A stretch of 64,000 nt of DNA from Saccopteryx bilineata (GCF_036850765.1 NC_089495.1:64580410-64644409); one strand, 5' to 3'. Counted from the stretch's first letter, positions 11,103 through 23,891 are shown. Numbers and translations: made by a program. The notes: generated by a model not told the origin, from the sequence alone.

Positions 11103-11427
11103 CATGATATGAAGCGAAATAAGTAAATCAGAAAAAACCAGGAACTGCATTATTCCATACGTAGGTGGGACATAAAAGTGAAACTAAGAGACATTGATAA
11201 GAGTGTGGTGGTTACAGGGGGCGGGGGGGAATGGGAGAGGGAAAGGGGGAGGGGGAGGGGCACAAAGAAAACAAGATAGAAGGTGACAGAGGACAATCTG
11301 ACTTTGGGTGATGGGTATGCAACATAATTGAATGACAAGATAACCTGGACTTGTTATCTTTGAATATATGTATCCTGATTTATTGATGTCACCCCATTAA
11401 AAAAATAAAATTATTATAAAGATAAAA
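11103..11427 (+). mobile_element. L1 insertion, severely 5'-truncated
   Basis: This copy begins in the last codons of ORF2 (matching 569 onward in the L1 at the window start) and continues through the G-rich 3' UTR to an A-rich tail. A 14-bp duplication AAAGAGATATTACT (11089-11102 and 11428-11441) shows target-primed insertion of only ~325 bp. It differs little from the 1-911 copy, so both come from a recently active source family. Confidence 0.95.
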
Positions 11428-11441
11428 AAAGAGATATTACT

Positions 11442-12049
11442 TTGAAAATGAAGTCACTATGTGTACATGTATATCTTTTTTCATATTAGTTTCAACACTT
11501 TATTCCCAGTGTTACCAACTGAATCATTTAGAATGAAACCAATAAAACCTGACTAATGTCAACAATTTTTCTAAATTTTTTTCTTCCAGCCTCTATTTAT
11601 CAATTCATTTTTTGCCATCTCAGGTACTGTCTTTTGGACTCTCATGATGCTTTTCTCTCAGTCATTTGTACTCACAGTTATGATCATATAAATAATAACC
11701 TCAAATTTTAACTTCATTTCTAATCCAGGCTTTGCAATCTCTTATAATAAACATCTATCAGAGATCATCATGATCTTCATATTGACGGTTATTTGAATCT
11801 CAGATCATTTACTCAGATCTCAATAAGATATCTAACATATTGATTATTCCTTGACTTTAGTTTCTTCTATAAAACTAATAAAATTACTTATTTTTTCATT
11901 ATAAACAGTTGAAAATTAAAGTTTCTCTCTTGCTCTCTTTTTGCTACTTTTAGGTTTTAATATCAACGTCAAGATTTCTTGTTTACCTGGAACTATTTTT
12001 TTAATTTATGCTGACTTACCTTCTGTTTAAATCACGAGTCTTACAAGTT
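11442..12049. other. Unassigned AT-rich sequence
   Basis: Nothing recognised; no open frame of note. Confidence 0.45.
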
Positions 12050-12064
12050 GATGCTTTTCATCTC

Positions 12065-12097
<33 letters not shown>

Positions 12098-12160
12098 TAT
12101 TCTCAAACACACACACACACACACTTCTCTCTCACTAAAAAAAATAAACAAACAAATAAA
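12050..12160 (+). repeat. SINE remnant with (TCTG)n, (TC)n and (CA)n microsatellite
   Basis: The start AGTTGATGCTTTTCATCTC matches the 3' body of the type II/III SINEs. It is followed by CTGT, CT and CA repeats (to about 12124) and an A-rich tail with AAAT units. The 5' half of the SINE is missing. Confidence 0.65.
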
Positions 12161-12392
12161 TAATGACCAGCTCTAATAATTAGAAACTCTAAACAAATTA
12201 TTTATAAAAGGGAAAATTATGATTTATCTCAGGGTTTCTGATTATTTTGTCCTCTATTTAAAATCAATTCAAAACCATAGATCAACTAAATTTTTAACAC
12301 TCATGCATATATTGAGAATGAGATTAGAAACCTTGGCTGTATACTTTGTTTGGATGGAGCATCCTTCTGGAGCCTAAAGTTGCTTATTAGAT

Positions 12393-12473
12393 ATCCCAGT
12401 CAGGGCACATACAGAAGCATCTGAATGTCACTCTTCTCTCTCTCTGCCTGACTCTCTCTCTGGAAAAAAAAAA
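12393..12473 (+). mobile_element. SINE fragment
   Basis: CCCAGTCAGGGCACATACAG is the B-box-distal part of a tRNA-derived bat SINE, followed by a CT-rich body and A tail. The head is missing. Confidence 0.65.
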
Positions 12474-13414
12474 GAATGAAATAGGTAAAGAATTTCTGTC
12501 ACAATATAGTCTCTGAGGTGTATGGCCAATCTCTGACTTTAAAATTATATTCATCTGCTGTGTAAAAAAGGAAATACTGCCGTATTATTTTTGTAATAAC
12601 CAGATGTAGAGTTTCCTTGCATGTTTTAAATTATAACAGAAATCACCTTATATAAAATAACTGAGTCAATCTTGCTTGGTTGATCAAAACCCATTTTAAG
12701 GTTGAAAATATAAATATTTTATGAATTTGCAGTAATATTTTGTTTTAATCTCAATAGGAAAGAAAAATTTGACAGTCATTTAATACAGGGTTTTATTTAG
12801 TATTGTCATTTTATTTGTTTATGATAATATGCACTACCTTTATAATACATTGTCTACAATTTTCTGTTTTAATTTCTTTCATGAGCAATAAGAATGTAAA
12901 ACACTTATCATCCTAGAAATTACATTCCTACCTCCTTCATTTTTGACTCTCTCCTTGGCTAATAGAAAAAAATGTTTGTTGTCATCATCATTGTTTTATA
13001 CACAAAATCAAAAACAAAACCTACTTGTTTTTATATCAATTTCTTATTGGACACATTTTTTCATAAAAAGAATAAAAATGAGTATTTAACATATTAAGGG
13101 CATTAGTCTGCATGCTTAAAGGAGAAAGTGTGGTGTGGCAATTATTTTAAGGAGTCTGTGAAATGGGGGATGGTGAAGAGAGAGTGTACCTTACTTGCCT
13201 TCATTTCCCTTTCTTTCTGAATAAACATAACACACTAATATTGAACTACTTAGGTTTATTAAAACAAATTACCTTAAGGATACTTAAATATTATTTCAAT
13301 TGTTAAATGCAATATGATATAGAGAAATATTATGGCATCATTTAGCTGCTAAGAGCAAAGTTTTTATGCATTCATAGAATATAATAATAATATAATATTT
13401 GATTTACAAATATC
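12474..13414. other. Unassigned AT-rich sequence
   Basis: No gene or recognised repeat. The last eight bases before the hAT element belong to its target duplication (13415-13422). Confidence 0.45.
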
Positions 13415-14147
13415 CCATAAGACAGTGGTCCCCAAACTTTTTTGGGCCACGGACCGGTTTAATGTCAGAAAATATTTTCATGGACCGGCCTTTAGGGTGG
13501 GACGGATAAATGCACAAAATAAAATTATGCAACCGAAGTAAAAACTGTGGTATTTTTAAATATAATTGTCGAACTTATGATATTTATTGGTCTAAGTTAA
13601 AGGAGGAACGAGCATTTCCTCATTATTCATGTTGTATTTAAATTTGTTATTCTGACAACATTTCATGTATGACATCAATATGTAATATAATAAGTTCAGA
13701 CTTGCTACCAATCATGAACCTACAGCAATAAAAATAAACATGAATCTACTGTGTACTCGTATGCAACTTTATTAGAAGCATCCTCTTAACATTGCATTAA
13801 CAATATAACATGAGTAACATCCTCTCTACTTCCAAATACTTTCCAGTTGCTATGGTAACATTTAAACATGCCTTAAAAATAATATACAACACAAAAATAA
13901 ATATAAAGTGCATGAAAAATACAACTCACCATTGTTATAAATATTGTAAGTTAAGGGTTATTTATTATAATGTTTATATAGAATGAGAGATAGTAGCCTA
14001 TCTCTCAACAGCCATAACGCTAAATCAGTGGGAGCCCTGAGCTTGTTTCTCTGCAACAAGACAGTCCCATCTAGGGGTACGGGAGACAGTGACACCGAAG
14101 TGTGTTGCTTATGTCCAGTCTATTCCGTAATTTTGTTTTGGTTGCTG

Positions 14148-16178
14148 TCACTGCAGAAAATCCCACTTCACACAAATAGGATGTCGGAAATGGCAACAGG
14201 GTTTTAGTGCTTTTACGGCGATTTTAGGGTATTCTGCCATGACTTTAATCCAGAACACCGGCAGAATTGTAGTCTCGAACATATTTTTAAGGCCGCCATC
14301 ATTTGCGATCTCCAGTAGTTGATCCTCTTCTTGCATAGACACGCTGGATTCATCTGGTTTGTTGACAAATGGATAGCGGATCCATTCCTTGGCAATTTGT
14401 GGGTCTTTTGTTGTTGGGAAGTAGCATTCAAACTCTTTTAAAAGCAAATACAAGAGATCGTGCACCAGCTAGGACAATGAAGGCTTGGGCTCAGTATCTT
14501 CCAAAATTCCCACAAATGTTTGAAACATGTCAAATATACCCCTGTTCACATGTCGTCCCCACAAATCCAGTTTGGCTTTAAATGCAGCTACTTTATATGC
14601 CAACTTGAAGACAGTTGTCATTTTCCTCTGAAGTGACTGATTGAGTTCATTGAGGAGGTTAAATATGTCGCACAAGTAAGCGAGTTTTGCGACCCATTCC
14701 TCGTCACTGAAATGTGCTGCTAGCGGTGACTTTTTTTCTGAGAGAAATCTCTGCAGCAGCTCTCGTAATTCAAACTCTCTGGCCAGGGACCTCCCTTGGG
14801 ATAACGATCTTATTTCTGTTTATAAGAGAAGGTGTCTGTGCTTCGCGTTCATTTCTTCACAAAGCTGCTCGAACAGGCACAAGTGAAGGGTGTGTGCTTT
14901 GATGTGGTTAATAACTTTAACGACATCATTTAATACGCTGTTAAGTTCCTGTGCTATATTTTGGCTAGCCAGCATTTCCCTATGAATGGCATAATGTGTA
15001 GACTCACATTCAGGTGCAACCTCCTTAATCTGAGTAGTTAAACCAGACATCCTTCTGGTCATGGCAGCAGCTCCATCTGTGCATATGCTGACACAAAAAG
15101 ACCATTTCAGTTTTCCTGATATATAGTCATCCAGCAATTTAAATAGTTCTGGGGCTGCAGTTTTGGTGGGCAATGATAGTGCACATAACATATCCTCATG
15201 CATATCCTCGTGATAAAGATAATGCACGTAAACAAGCAGCACTGCCTTGTTGTCAATATCTGTAGATTCATCAACCTGGAGAGCATACCACAGTGATTTA
15301 TTAATCCTTTTCAACAATTGTGATTCAATGTCCTCTGCTATTTCCTCAATGCGCTGTGTGATGGTGGTAGCTGAAAGAGGCATCTGTGCTCTTTTTAACC
15401 GCAGCCTCTCCTAGAAGTTCACAACAAATGTCTTTAGTGGCTGGAAGGATCAATTCTTCACCAATGGTGAATGGCTTCTTAGCCTTAGCAATGCGATTAG
15501 CCACCAAGTATGATGTTCTTAGTGCACTCGCATTTATTGATGTAGTGGCCACCAGTAATTGTTTCTGTCCTTCTTGTTCATGCTTTTTTTCTTTTGAAAT
15601 ACTCAAAAGGCTTGTCTGTTAAAGTAGGGTGCTTGGTATCCAAGTGGCAAAGCCATTTTGAAGGCTTCATTGCCTCATTACTTAGCCCAGGGGTCCACAA
15701 ACTATGGCCTACAGGCCACATGCAGCCCCCTGAGGCCATTTATCCAGCCCCTGCTGCACTTCTGGAAGATTCACCTCTTTCATTGTGAGGAGAGGAGCAT
15801 AGTTCCCACTGAAATACTGGTCAATTTGTTGATTTAAATTTACTTGTTCTTATTAAATATTGTATTTGTTCCTGTTTTGTTTTTTTACTTTAAAGTATGT
15901 GCAGTGTGCATAGGGATTTGTTCATAGTTTTGTTTTTATAGTCTGGCCCTCCAACGGTCTGAGGGACAGTGAACTGGCCCCCTGTGTAAAAAGTTTGGGG
16001 ACCCCTGACTTAGCCGGTCGCCACATATTATGCAGAGCGGCCTTGGTGCGCAAGAATCCCCAGTTGTGATAAATCCATACTTCAAGTAAGACTCCTGATA
16101 TTGTCTGTTAAATGAAGCCTTTTTCTTTGAGGTCGTAGGTTCTTTTTCTGTCTCCTTACTGGCCCTTTTCCACTTCAC
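14148..16178 (-). pseudogene. hAT transposase, Buster/ZBED5-like, broken
   Basis: The product was a cut-and-paste transposase acting in the nucleus on the element's own ends. Starting at 16178 the minus strand reads MKWKRASKETEKEP, then a BED-type zinc-finger start (PLCIICGDRLS), where the MITE interrupts it. The frame resumes near 15606 (KKHEQEGQKQLLVATTSINAS). The 15383-14820 part includes VDESTDIDNKA and SICTDGAAAMTRRMSGLTTQ, which match the catalytic-region signatures of the ZBED5-like hAT group as I know it. The 14675-14469 and 14465-14148 parts continue to the end of the conserved domain. Frame changes and stops separate these pieces, so no functional protein is possible from this copy. 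Family resemblance is to domesticated ZBED5, but this is the transposon, not the host gene: it has intact ends and target duplications. Confidence 0.85.
15688..16007. mobile_element. hAT MITE (320 bp) nested in the larger hAT
   Basis: The termini CAGGGGTCC and GGACCCCTG are inverted repeats, and a perfect 8-bp duplication ACTTAGCC (15680-15687 and 16008-16015) flanks it. It has no coding capacity and would have been moved by a hAT transposase in trans. The ends and interior resemble a MITE family I recall from bat genomes, but I cannot name it with certainty. Confidence 0.92.
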
Positions 16179-16193
16179 AAAAAAAAACTTTCG

Positions 16194-16534
16194 GCCTGAC
16201 CAGGCGGTGGCGCAGTGGATGGAGCGTCGGACTGGGATGCGGAAGTACCCAGGTTCGAGACTCCGAGGTCCCGCGCGGGCTCATCTGGCTTGAGCAAGGA
16301 GCTCGCCAGCTTGGACCCAGGGTCGCTGGCTCCAGCAAGGGGTTACTCGGTCTGCTGAGGGCCCACGGTCAGGGCACATGTGAGAAGGCAATCAATGAGC
16401 AACTAAGAAGTCGCAACGCACAACAAGAAACTGATGATTGATGCTTCTCGTCTCTCTCTGTTCCTGTCTGTCTGTCCCTGTCTATCTCTGCCTCTGTGGG
16501 AAGAAAAAAAAAAAAAAAAGAAAGAAAAAAAAAC
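16194..16534 (+). mobile_element. Type III bat SINE nested in hAT element
   Basis: GCCTGACCAGGCGGTGGCGC opens a ~340-bp SINE with a tRNA-like head, a GGGCTCATCTGGCTTGAGCA region, and a CT-rich body with poly(A). The duplication AAAAAAACTTTCG (16181-16193 and 16535-16547) is exact. It lies 15 bp outside the start codon of the hAT transposase remnant. Confidence 0.92.
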
Positions 16535-16820
16535 AAAAAAACTTTCGATGAAATTTTGTTTTTCACTCATTATGCTAGTTTATGGGTTTAATTTTAGTGG
16601 CAACATATCACGTGACTGAGACAAGGGTCAGGAGAGAGTCTTAGACGGATGCAACATAGGAAATCTGGTCATTTTTTAAACAATAAAACATTGTTCAGAC
16701 TTAAATATAAATAAAATAGAAATAATGTAAGTTATTTATTCTTTCTCTGAGGACAAGTACCAAATGGCCCACGGACTGGTACCGGTCCATGGCCGGGGGT
16801 TGGAGACCACTGCCATAAGA

Positions 16821-17114
16821 AATATAAAATTCTAAGGTTCTATTTATTAATGCTTTACTTACAGAATACAATGTTTGACTGGTTGTTTTTATTTTGTTTT
16901 AGTCTATGTGCTGTGATAAAATAAACTCCGAAGTGTTATAAGTATATATAATTATACATTCTAGGACCTAGAAGATAACTAATGAAAGAAAAATAAGCTC
17001 AAACAAGGATTGTTGGATTCTTTACACTTCTTTTAGGCTGTTATTTTCCCAAACTTTCTAAATATTATAAGTTGGCAAACTTATAACTTTAATTTTAAAC
17101 TTCATATTCCTTCA
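16821..17114. other. Unassigned sequence
   Basis: AT-rich sequence with nothing recognised. Confidence 0.45.
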
Positions 17115-17305
17115 AAAATTGCTGACAGTTACTGAGTACTTATTATGTGCTAGGTGCAGTACCTGGAAGCTTAAATATATTGCCACATTTAGTAATCTCA
17201 ACATGACATGTCAAGTGTGTACCGTTTTTTATCTTCATTTTACAGATGTGAAAACTTAAGCAAAGAAAGGTTAGACAACTTGTTCAGTGAGAAAATGTTG
17301 GAGTC
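17115..17305 (-). repeat. MIR SINE fossil, antisense
   Basis: TACTGAGTACTTATTATGTG and CATTTTACAGATGTGAAAAC are the core and 3' signatures of MIR in reverse orientation, with the usual spacing between them. MIR is shared by all mammals and long inactive; this copy is diverged as expected. Confidence 0.85.
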
Positions 17306-17349
17306 AAGATTTATACTTATCTAATCTGTCTTTCAAGTGTACACTACAG

Positions 17350-17375
17350 GCCCTGGCCATTTGGCTCAGTAGTAG
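17350..17375 (+). repeat. Short type I SINE head fragment
   Basis: Only about 26 bases matching the A-box part of the type I SINE (GCCCTGGCCATTTGGCTCAG) remain; the following sequence is not SINE. Confidence 0.5.
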
Positions 17376-18828
17376 TCTTTTTGGAGGCTCCCAGGAAGAA
17401 TCTATTTCATTGCCGATTTCAGTTTCTAGAGCCTGCCCACATTCAATGGCTCAAATCCCTTCAACACTCTGACCTGTGCTTCCATTAACACATCTTCTTT
17501 ACAATACACTTGCATTTTTTTTACTCATAAGGATCTTTGTGATTACTTTGGGCCCCTAAATATCCAAGAATAAGCTCACCATCTCAAGATCCTTAATTTT
17601 ACATCTCTAAAGTCACTATCTTTGTGTAAGGTACGATATTGACAAATTTCTAGCATCAGGACATGAAAATCTTTGAGAAACCATTTTTTTCTGTATAGCA
17701 CAAAAGATACATCCTATTAAAAATCCTAGGATAGACTTTCCTTTTAGTAGAAGCAATAAAAACTTATAAATATGATTTTAAATTCATAAGAAAAATAATA
17801 TTTAGATGGATAAACAAAAGGACAGGAATTTTCTTCAAAAAAACCTAAAAATAAAAAAATTGTGGAAATATATTTGTAGAATAAATACACATTAATTCAG
17901 TTTATGTGTTCAAGTTAATTATATTTGCCTCAAGCAAATAATAAAAATATAATTTGTTGTTATTGACTTATTTGTTTTAAATCATCCTGGCTATAAATCT
18001 TAATCAAAGCAAGTTTCTGACAATTTATACAGAGTTCTAAGTAATAATTTTAGTTAATCCACTCTCTATTTATGCAGACCAGAGCTGCTGAACTATGTAA
18101 AGAAAAATCCAACTGTAAAGAAAAAGGAGAAAAAAAATTAAAACCACATTTTCATACTTGTTGAGAAAAATCCAGGGCAAATACAAAAAAAATAAATTGT
18201 TTACAGATTGACTTCTGAGAATGACTTTCACAAGGGACATTTTAAAGAAAAAAAAATAGTTACCTATCTGTTGTTTAAATCAGTCTCTAGACAGTGGAAA
18301 CAACTGTATGAAATTCATCACGGATATCAAATAGTAAACACTGTGTGAGCTTCCATGTGACATAATAGAACTTACTTCTTAATAATATCTTGGCTCATTA
18401 GAACTCATTTTGAAAAGAAATAAACTAGGGTCATATGAATCTGAACAATAGCTTTCTGATTAAAAACACATGAGCTTCAGGAAATGGTTTGCTTGAGCCA
18501 GTTTGTTTTGAGAAAGGAAGTGAATTTCTGAGCCAAGGTTTTTAATGATATGCATAAACGATAAAGCTGAAACTGTTATCCAAACCCTCAACCAAGAAAC
18601 TGATTGTAGGAAAATCTAAATTTGCTACTAGTGATGAAAAATGCATTTCAATAATCCTAATATTTGCCTTCTCATTTAAATACCCACCATGGTGGGTCAG
18701 TTCCAATACAATTATACTGTCATTTTTTTAAGACTTTCAGGCTGATGTTAATTGATCTGAATGTGGAAGGTGATGCAACACTTGTTTAATATAGTGGTTG
18801 CATGTCAGACTATGTCATATGTTTTCAT
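17376..18828. other. Unassigned sequence
   Basis: No recognised gene, RNA or repeat in ~1.4 kb of AT-rich sequence. Confidence 0.45.
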
Positions 18829-19058
18829 TTTTTTTTGTGACAGAGTCAGAGAGAGAGAGAGACAGAGAGAGGGACAGATAGGGACAGACAGACAGACCGA
18901 GTGACCCCTTGCTTAAGCCAGTGATTTTGGACTCAAGCTGGTGAGCCTTGCTCAAACCAGATAAGCCCGCACTCAAGCCGCGTAACCTCGGGGTTTCAAA
19001 CCTGAGTCGTCTGCATCCCCTCTGATGCTCTATCCACCGCACCACCAGCTGGTCAGGC
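18829..19058 (-). mobile_element. Type III bat SINE, antisense
   Basis: Read on the minus strand from 19058, GCCTGACCAGCTGGTGGTGC and GATAGAGCATCAGAGGGGAT form the head, followed by two 'caagc...ggtgagc' style blocks and a GACAGAGAG-rich 3' body. Mutations at several head positions show moderate age. Confidence 0.85.
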
Positions 19059-19125
19059 TCCTGTACTTTCATTTTTAAAATTTTGAATCACATGAATCAA
19101 GCACATTAAAACATTAGCAACTAAA

Positions 19126-19275
19126 CAGACCTGCGGTAGTGCAGTGGATAAAACGTTGACCTGTAACGTTTAGGTGGGTGGTTCAAAACCCTGAGTTTTC
19201 CCAGTCAAGGCACATATGGAAGTTGATGCTTCCTGTTCCACCCTCCTCTAAAAATGAATAAAATCTAAAAAAAAG
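19126..19275 (+). mobile_element. Type II bat SINE, diverged
   Basis: GCAGTGGATAAAACGTTGAC, GGTTCAAAACCCTGAG (B box region) and GGCACATATGGAAGTTGATG follow the order of the type II SINE, ending in AAAAATGAATAAAA. The CT-rich tract is nearly gone. Confidence 0.82.
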
Positions 19276-22200
19276 AATAATAACAAAAATAAAAAAATAA
19301 AATAAAAGATAAGCAACCTTATCATACTTTCATTCTATTTAATGAACATATTTATAGGGTAGAATAGATACTGTGCCAAATATTTTTTTTGTACCACTTC
19401 AAAATCCTTTGGCCTTACTTTTCGCTCCAGCCACTAATAAAAGCATCAATTCCACACAGACTGCCGACAAAAACTGGCAGCACGTCACACAATGCCAAAC
19501 ACTGCCTTGCGGCTTGTCTGATGCTGACATGTAGTTACCTTGAGAACTGCTCCACACTCACTCTGATGCAATAAAAAAAGTGACCTAGCAATTAGTTCTG
19601 CAGGGTCATCCTTGAAAAGGTGAGGAAGAGACAATAATAAGTGCTTTCCCCTTCCATGCTTGGCAGTTTGTTCTCAAACACATTTTATAAATTTCTCAGA
19701 AATTCCCTATGGATTTAACATCAGTAATTTATTTAAGTGGTCAACCAAATAGCATATCTTAGTACTTACTGTCTTTTCCTCATTTTCCATTTTCTCTCCT
19801 AGAGCTTATCTCCTATTTGCTGATTTTCTCCTAATCAATACACTTGCAGTGAAAGCATTGTTTTGTGCTCCTTCAGAGAACCAAGGTTAATACATTATTC
19901 TATCTGAGCTGGTTTAGCTAGAATGGAGTAAAGCAAAGTTCATGGCTTACTGCCAGATAAACATGAATTTCAAAGCAAGTCCTGCCATTTTTTACTTTGA
20001 TCTTAATATGCCTATATAAGAAATGGATTCAATAATGTGTGATTTGAGATATTTGCAGAGATCTGAAAAGAAATCAAATAACACATGTAAGTAATAAATT
20101 AAAAAATACACTTGACACATGTAAAAATAAAACAACCTATAATTCTGATTCAGACTTTTATATAAACTACTTTATAAATATTTTCTTAAAAAATGTAACA
20201 TTAACACTGAATCTTCATTTTTAAAATTATGGGAGTGGAATATTGAACTAAGGACACATGCATATTTTTAATGATAGGTCCCTCGGTGTCCTGGAGACCA
20301 CTGATATCAGCTCATATGCCTTTTCAGCATATCTCCTTCCAAAGACGTCCACACTCTGAAGTCTATCTTGCTATCTATAATGTCAATGAAGAACCTGGTG
20401 TGTACAATGCAGTATGTGTACAACACATAATGAAATAAATTACTCATAAATAATGATCATTCTGACAAAGAAATATTAAACACAATTCTATAATGAATTT
20501 CATTTGAATTTTAATTTCTCATTTTTAAATCATGACAATAGCATGGTAATTTAAAACATCTGTATATCTTAAATTTCACATACATGCTATTTTAGATTTA
20601 ATTAGATTTTTAGCACATTCATAGTACTTTCTAATAAAGAAAATCAAATTAATTAATTAAATTAGTAAAAAGAAAGACATCACCATTATTTGTTTATGTT
20701 TTTTAATAAATAAATAAAATAGTCCACCTCACATTGTATTACAGCAGTTCCTAATATCAATTAAGATCGATTTTTCAGTAAAAGTTCATATGGATAACAG
20801 GCGTTATGCTAAACATATTTTATAGTACTTTCACATATTTTGAAAAAAATGAAAAACATGTATATCAATGAGAAAAATAAAGCTCAGAATAGAGTTGCTA
20901 AGTTCAATAGCAAATTGGAAGTGATTAATTTACTATATATCCACACTGTAGCCCAATTTTTAATGCAAAACTTTTGAGACAGCTTAAAGTAATAAAGATT
21001 CAATTATATAATAAAAAATAAAGTGGCAAATCAGGAGAAGGGGAAAAGTAACTTCGCATAAATTTCACATTTGGCTTTGATCTTAGAAGAAGAGGAAAAA
21101 ATAAAAAAGAATCTTATTATTTGTTTGTTACGTTTGATCATAAAGGAGAAAGCAAAAAAGTGCTTTAGGGAATATAAACTTTTTTTTAAGAAATAAAAAA
21201 TTATGTAACTTCAAAATGTTATAAAATTTTTATATTGTAAACACTGATTGCTATAATAAATATCTTCAGAAATAGCTTTATAATAACTGAAGTGATGAAT
21301 ATTGTGTTATTATATATTGTGAAATCCCTTAACAAAAGCTAAGAGGATGATAAAACACGCCTTCATCCAGGTGAAATTGTGTGTGAAGAATGAAATCAAT
21401 GTGGTAAAACTTAATTCGAGCATGAAATGTAAATATTGTTGCTCTCTTAAGTAATCTTCAGTTTCTAGAACAGTATCAATTCTCTTACTCTGGTTTGGTT
21501 AGGAATAGAATAACAGGCAGTTCCACTCAATGTCTGGAGGGCTGGTATTCTGATAGTTGAAAAGTCCAAGGATATGCTTTGGAAACCAGATAAACCACTT
21601 GAAATGTTGACATTAGAAGTCATTCAGTTTTCTCAACTGAATGGAAAACTACTCCCAACCCCCATGACACATAGTTTCTGAATGAAGCAAACTTTCTCCT
21701 CAGGAGGGACCTTTGGATCTGCTCAAAGAGGAAAACATGCAGAGTTCTCAACTATGTAAATTATACCAAAGAGATAATAATTCTGTCTCAGAAAATTAAA
21801 TAGATCCAATTAAGCTATTTAATTATTCAACAAATAGATAATATATAAATACAAATTTATATGAATTAATATAAATTTTATTTTATATTACACTACATCT
21901 CTAAAATGCCCTAGGCTTAGTACTCAAGCAGCTCAGAATTTGGTGGAAGAAACACACTAAGGTAGTAGAACAGTACAGACAGTAATATCAGAAAAAATAG
22001 AGTGTTGTGACAGTAGAGAAAAAGAATGTAAACTTAATGCCCCATTAATGTCTTATGTATTCAAATGCTTTATAACTGTGTAAGAAATTTCATGTAATAA
22101 TAGAAATAAATAAATAACTAAAATGATATAGCATTCTATAACATTAACATTTTTTCAAGACAATATCCATGCAAACTAAGTTTATAATATAATAATAGAA

Positions 22201-22470
22201 GCTTTTATTCTTTCTTACCTGAAGAGAGAGAAAGAATTCCTTCATCTTTCTCTTTTACAGAGGATCATGGCTCACTCACTCCAGTGAGGCATTTGCTCAA
22301 CATATTTCTTCTCTGGGACATCATCTTTGACTATAAGGGACACTTACACTCTTTGTTCTACCTTACCCTCTTTTATTTTCATAATTATTTATGGCATTAA
22401 TTACACACCAAATATTATAAAATACATGTGTGTATTCTCTATCACAGCAATTATTATAAAAGTTTAAAAA
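19276..22470. other. Unassigned 3.2-kb AT-rich sequence
   Basis: I found no gene, RNA or repeat I could name. The part near 19400-19620 is less AT-rich and may be an old unrecognised repeat or unique DNA. Several short palindromic AT runs occur (for example around 21830-21890). Confidence 0.45.
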
Positions 22471-22478
22471 CCAGAGAG

Positions 22479-22877
22479 GCCCTGGCCATTTGCTTCAGTG
22501 GATAGAGTGTGGAACCCATATGGAGAAGTCTTGGGTTTGATTCCCAGCCAGGGCACACAGGAGAAGTGACTATCTTCTCCCCTCAGCTTCTCCTTCTCTT
22601 TTTCTCTCTGTTCCTTTTCTGTACTTATGGCTTGATTGATTAGAGTACATCAGCCCCAGGTGCTAAAGGTGACTTCTTTGAGCTTCTGCATCAAGCCCTA
22701 AAAATGATTCAGTCGCAAGCAGCACAGACAGGTGGAGCACTGGCCCCAGAAGGGTTTGCTAGGTGGATCCCCATCAGGCCACATGTGGGATTCTCTCTAT
22801 ATATCTCCTCTATTCTCACTTAAAAAATAAAACAAACAAACAAAAAAAACAAAGAAACAACAACAACAACAAAAAAT
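22479..22877 (+). mobile_element. Type I bat SINE, older
   Basis: The head GCCCTGGCCATTTGCTTCAG, B box GGTTTGATTCCC and CAGGGCACACAGGAGAAG are clear; the body is more diverged than in the young copies. The tail is a (CAAA)/(CAA) repeat. The duplication CCAGAGAG (22471-22478 and 22878-22885) flanks it. Confidence 0.88.
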
Positions 22878-23104
22878 CCAGAGAGCTTGTTTTTACTGTT
22901 GTATGACATTATAGGAGTGCCTAATACTTATTATTTCTTTAGTAAGCATTTATTGAATAAATCATTTACGGCATCATTTGACCTTCCATATTTGCCTAAA
23001 TTATTTTCAAAAAGTAAATCAGTGGTAATTATATAAAAAAGTATAACAAGAATTGGAAATTTATTTACCATATTTAATAATGTCAAAATTTATGAAAAAA
23101 CATA

Positions 23105-23409
23105 TTTTTATTTTTATTTGCCTTGTTTTCCAAGTGAGAGGAGGGGAGATAGAGAGACAGGTTTCCACAAGTGCCCCAACCCGGATTTACCCGGCAACCC
23201 CCATCTGAGGCTGCTTGTCACAAGCTATGTTTAGCACATGAGGCAGAGGCTCCAGGGAGCTATCCTCAGGGGCCCAACAATCTTTTTGAACCAATAGAGC
23301 CATGGCTCTTGGAGAGGAAGAAAGAGAGAGAGAAAGAGAGAGAGAGAGCGAAGAGGGGGGAAGAGAGAGAAGCAGATGATAACTTCTCCTGAGTGCCTTG
23401 ACCAGAGCA
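23105..23409 (-). mobile_element. Type I-like bat SINE, antisense, old
   Basis: On the minus strand TGCTCTGGTCAAGGCACTCA leads into a CT-rich body, then CCAAGAGCCATGGCTCTATT and the downstream body in the usual order. The tRNA-like head is missing or replaced, and the AG-rich tract (23317-23360) has expanded. Confidence 0.7.
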
Positions 23410-23891
23410 TTATTTTTAAAAATATATAAAATTTGATCCCTTCATCTTAGAATACAATCTTGGAACCTCATCATCTGTGATTCCCACTAGCGAAACACTA
23501 TGAAAAAATGTTTGTATATTATTGATAATTATTCCCATCAGCAAAGATAAATAATTTCTTAACACTGCCTTGATTGTTATTGTTGTCTGTTTTTCTGTAT
23601 TTTTCTATATATGTTTATTTGTGTGTATTGTATTGTTGGTGTGTGTCTGCATTATTATAGACTGGGAATATTTTCTTTGGAAAAGATAATAAACAATGGT
23701 CTTTAAATCAATGTAATTAATAATTAAGGATGCAATCAAAACAAATAACATGGGATGTGTCAATATATACTTTTAGATTTCTATTTTTAAGAAATAAAAT
23801 TTTAAAATGTGCAAATTATCTTATCAGTCTTTTTAAATGGGATGTACCGCTACATTCAAGTAAACTTTGGATTTGCACATAGTAAGATCGA
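23410..23891. other. Unassigned sequence
   Basis: Nothing recognised. The right end abuts the TAT duplication of the CACTA-like element. Confidence 0.45.

Larger units (their letters stand above)
13423..16812 (-). mobile_element. hAT transposon (Buster/ZBED5-like), full span with nested insertions
   Basis: Terminal inverted repeats CAGTGGTCCCCAAAC (left) and CAGTGGTCTCCAAC (right, minus strand) are flanked by a perfect 8-bp duplication CCATAAGA (13415-13422 and 16813-16820). Eight-base duplications and CAGNG ends define the hAT superfamily. The element spans 3,390 bp, of which a 320-bp MITE (15688-16007) and a SINE (16194-16534) are later insertions. Its decayed transposase reads leftward. 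Both insertions post-date this hAT, so it is the oldest of the three. Confidence 0.93.

Noticed and set aside
14148..16178. A host ZBED5-type gene
   Set aside because: The sequence lies between hAT inverted repeats with an exact 8-bp duplication and is disrupted by stops, frame changes and two insertions.
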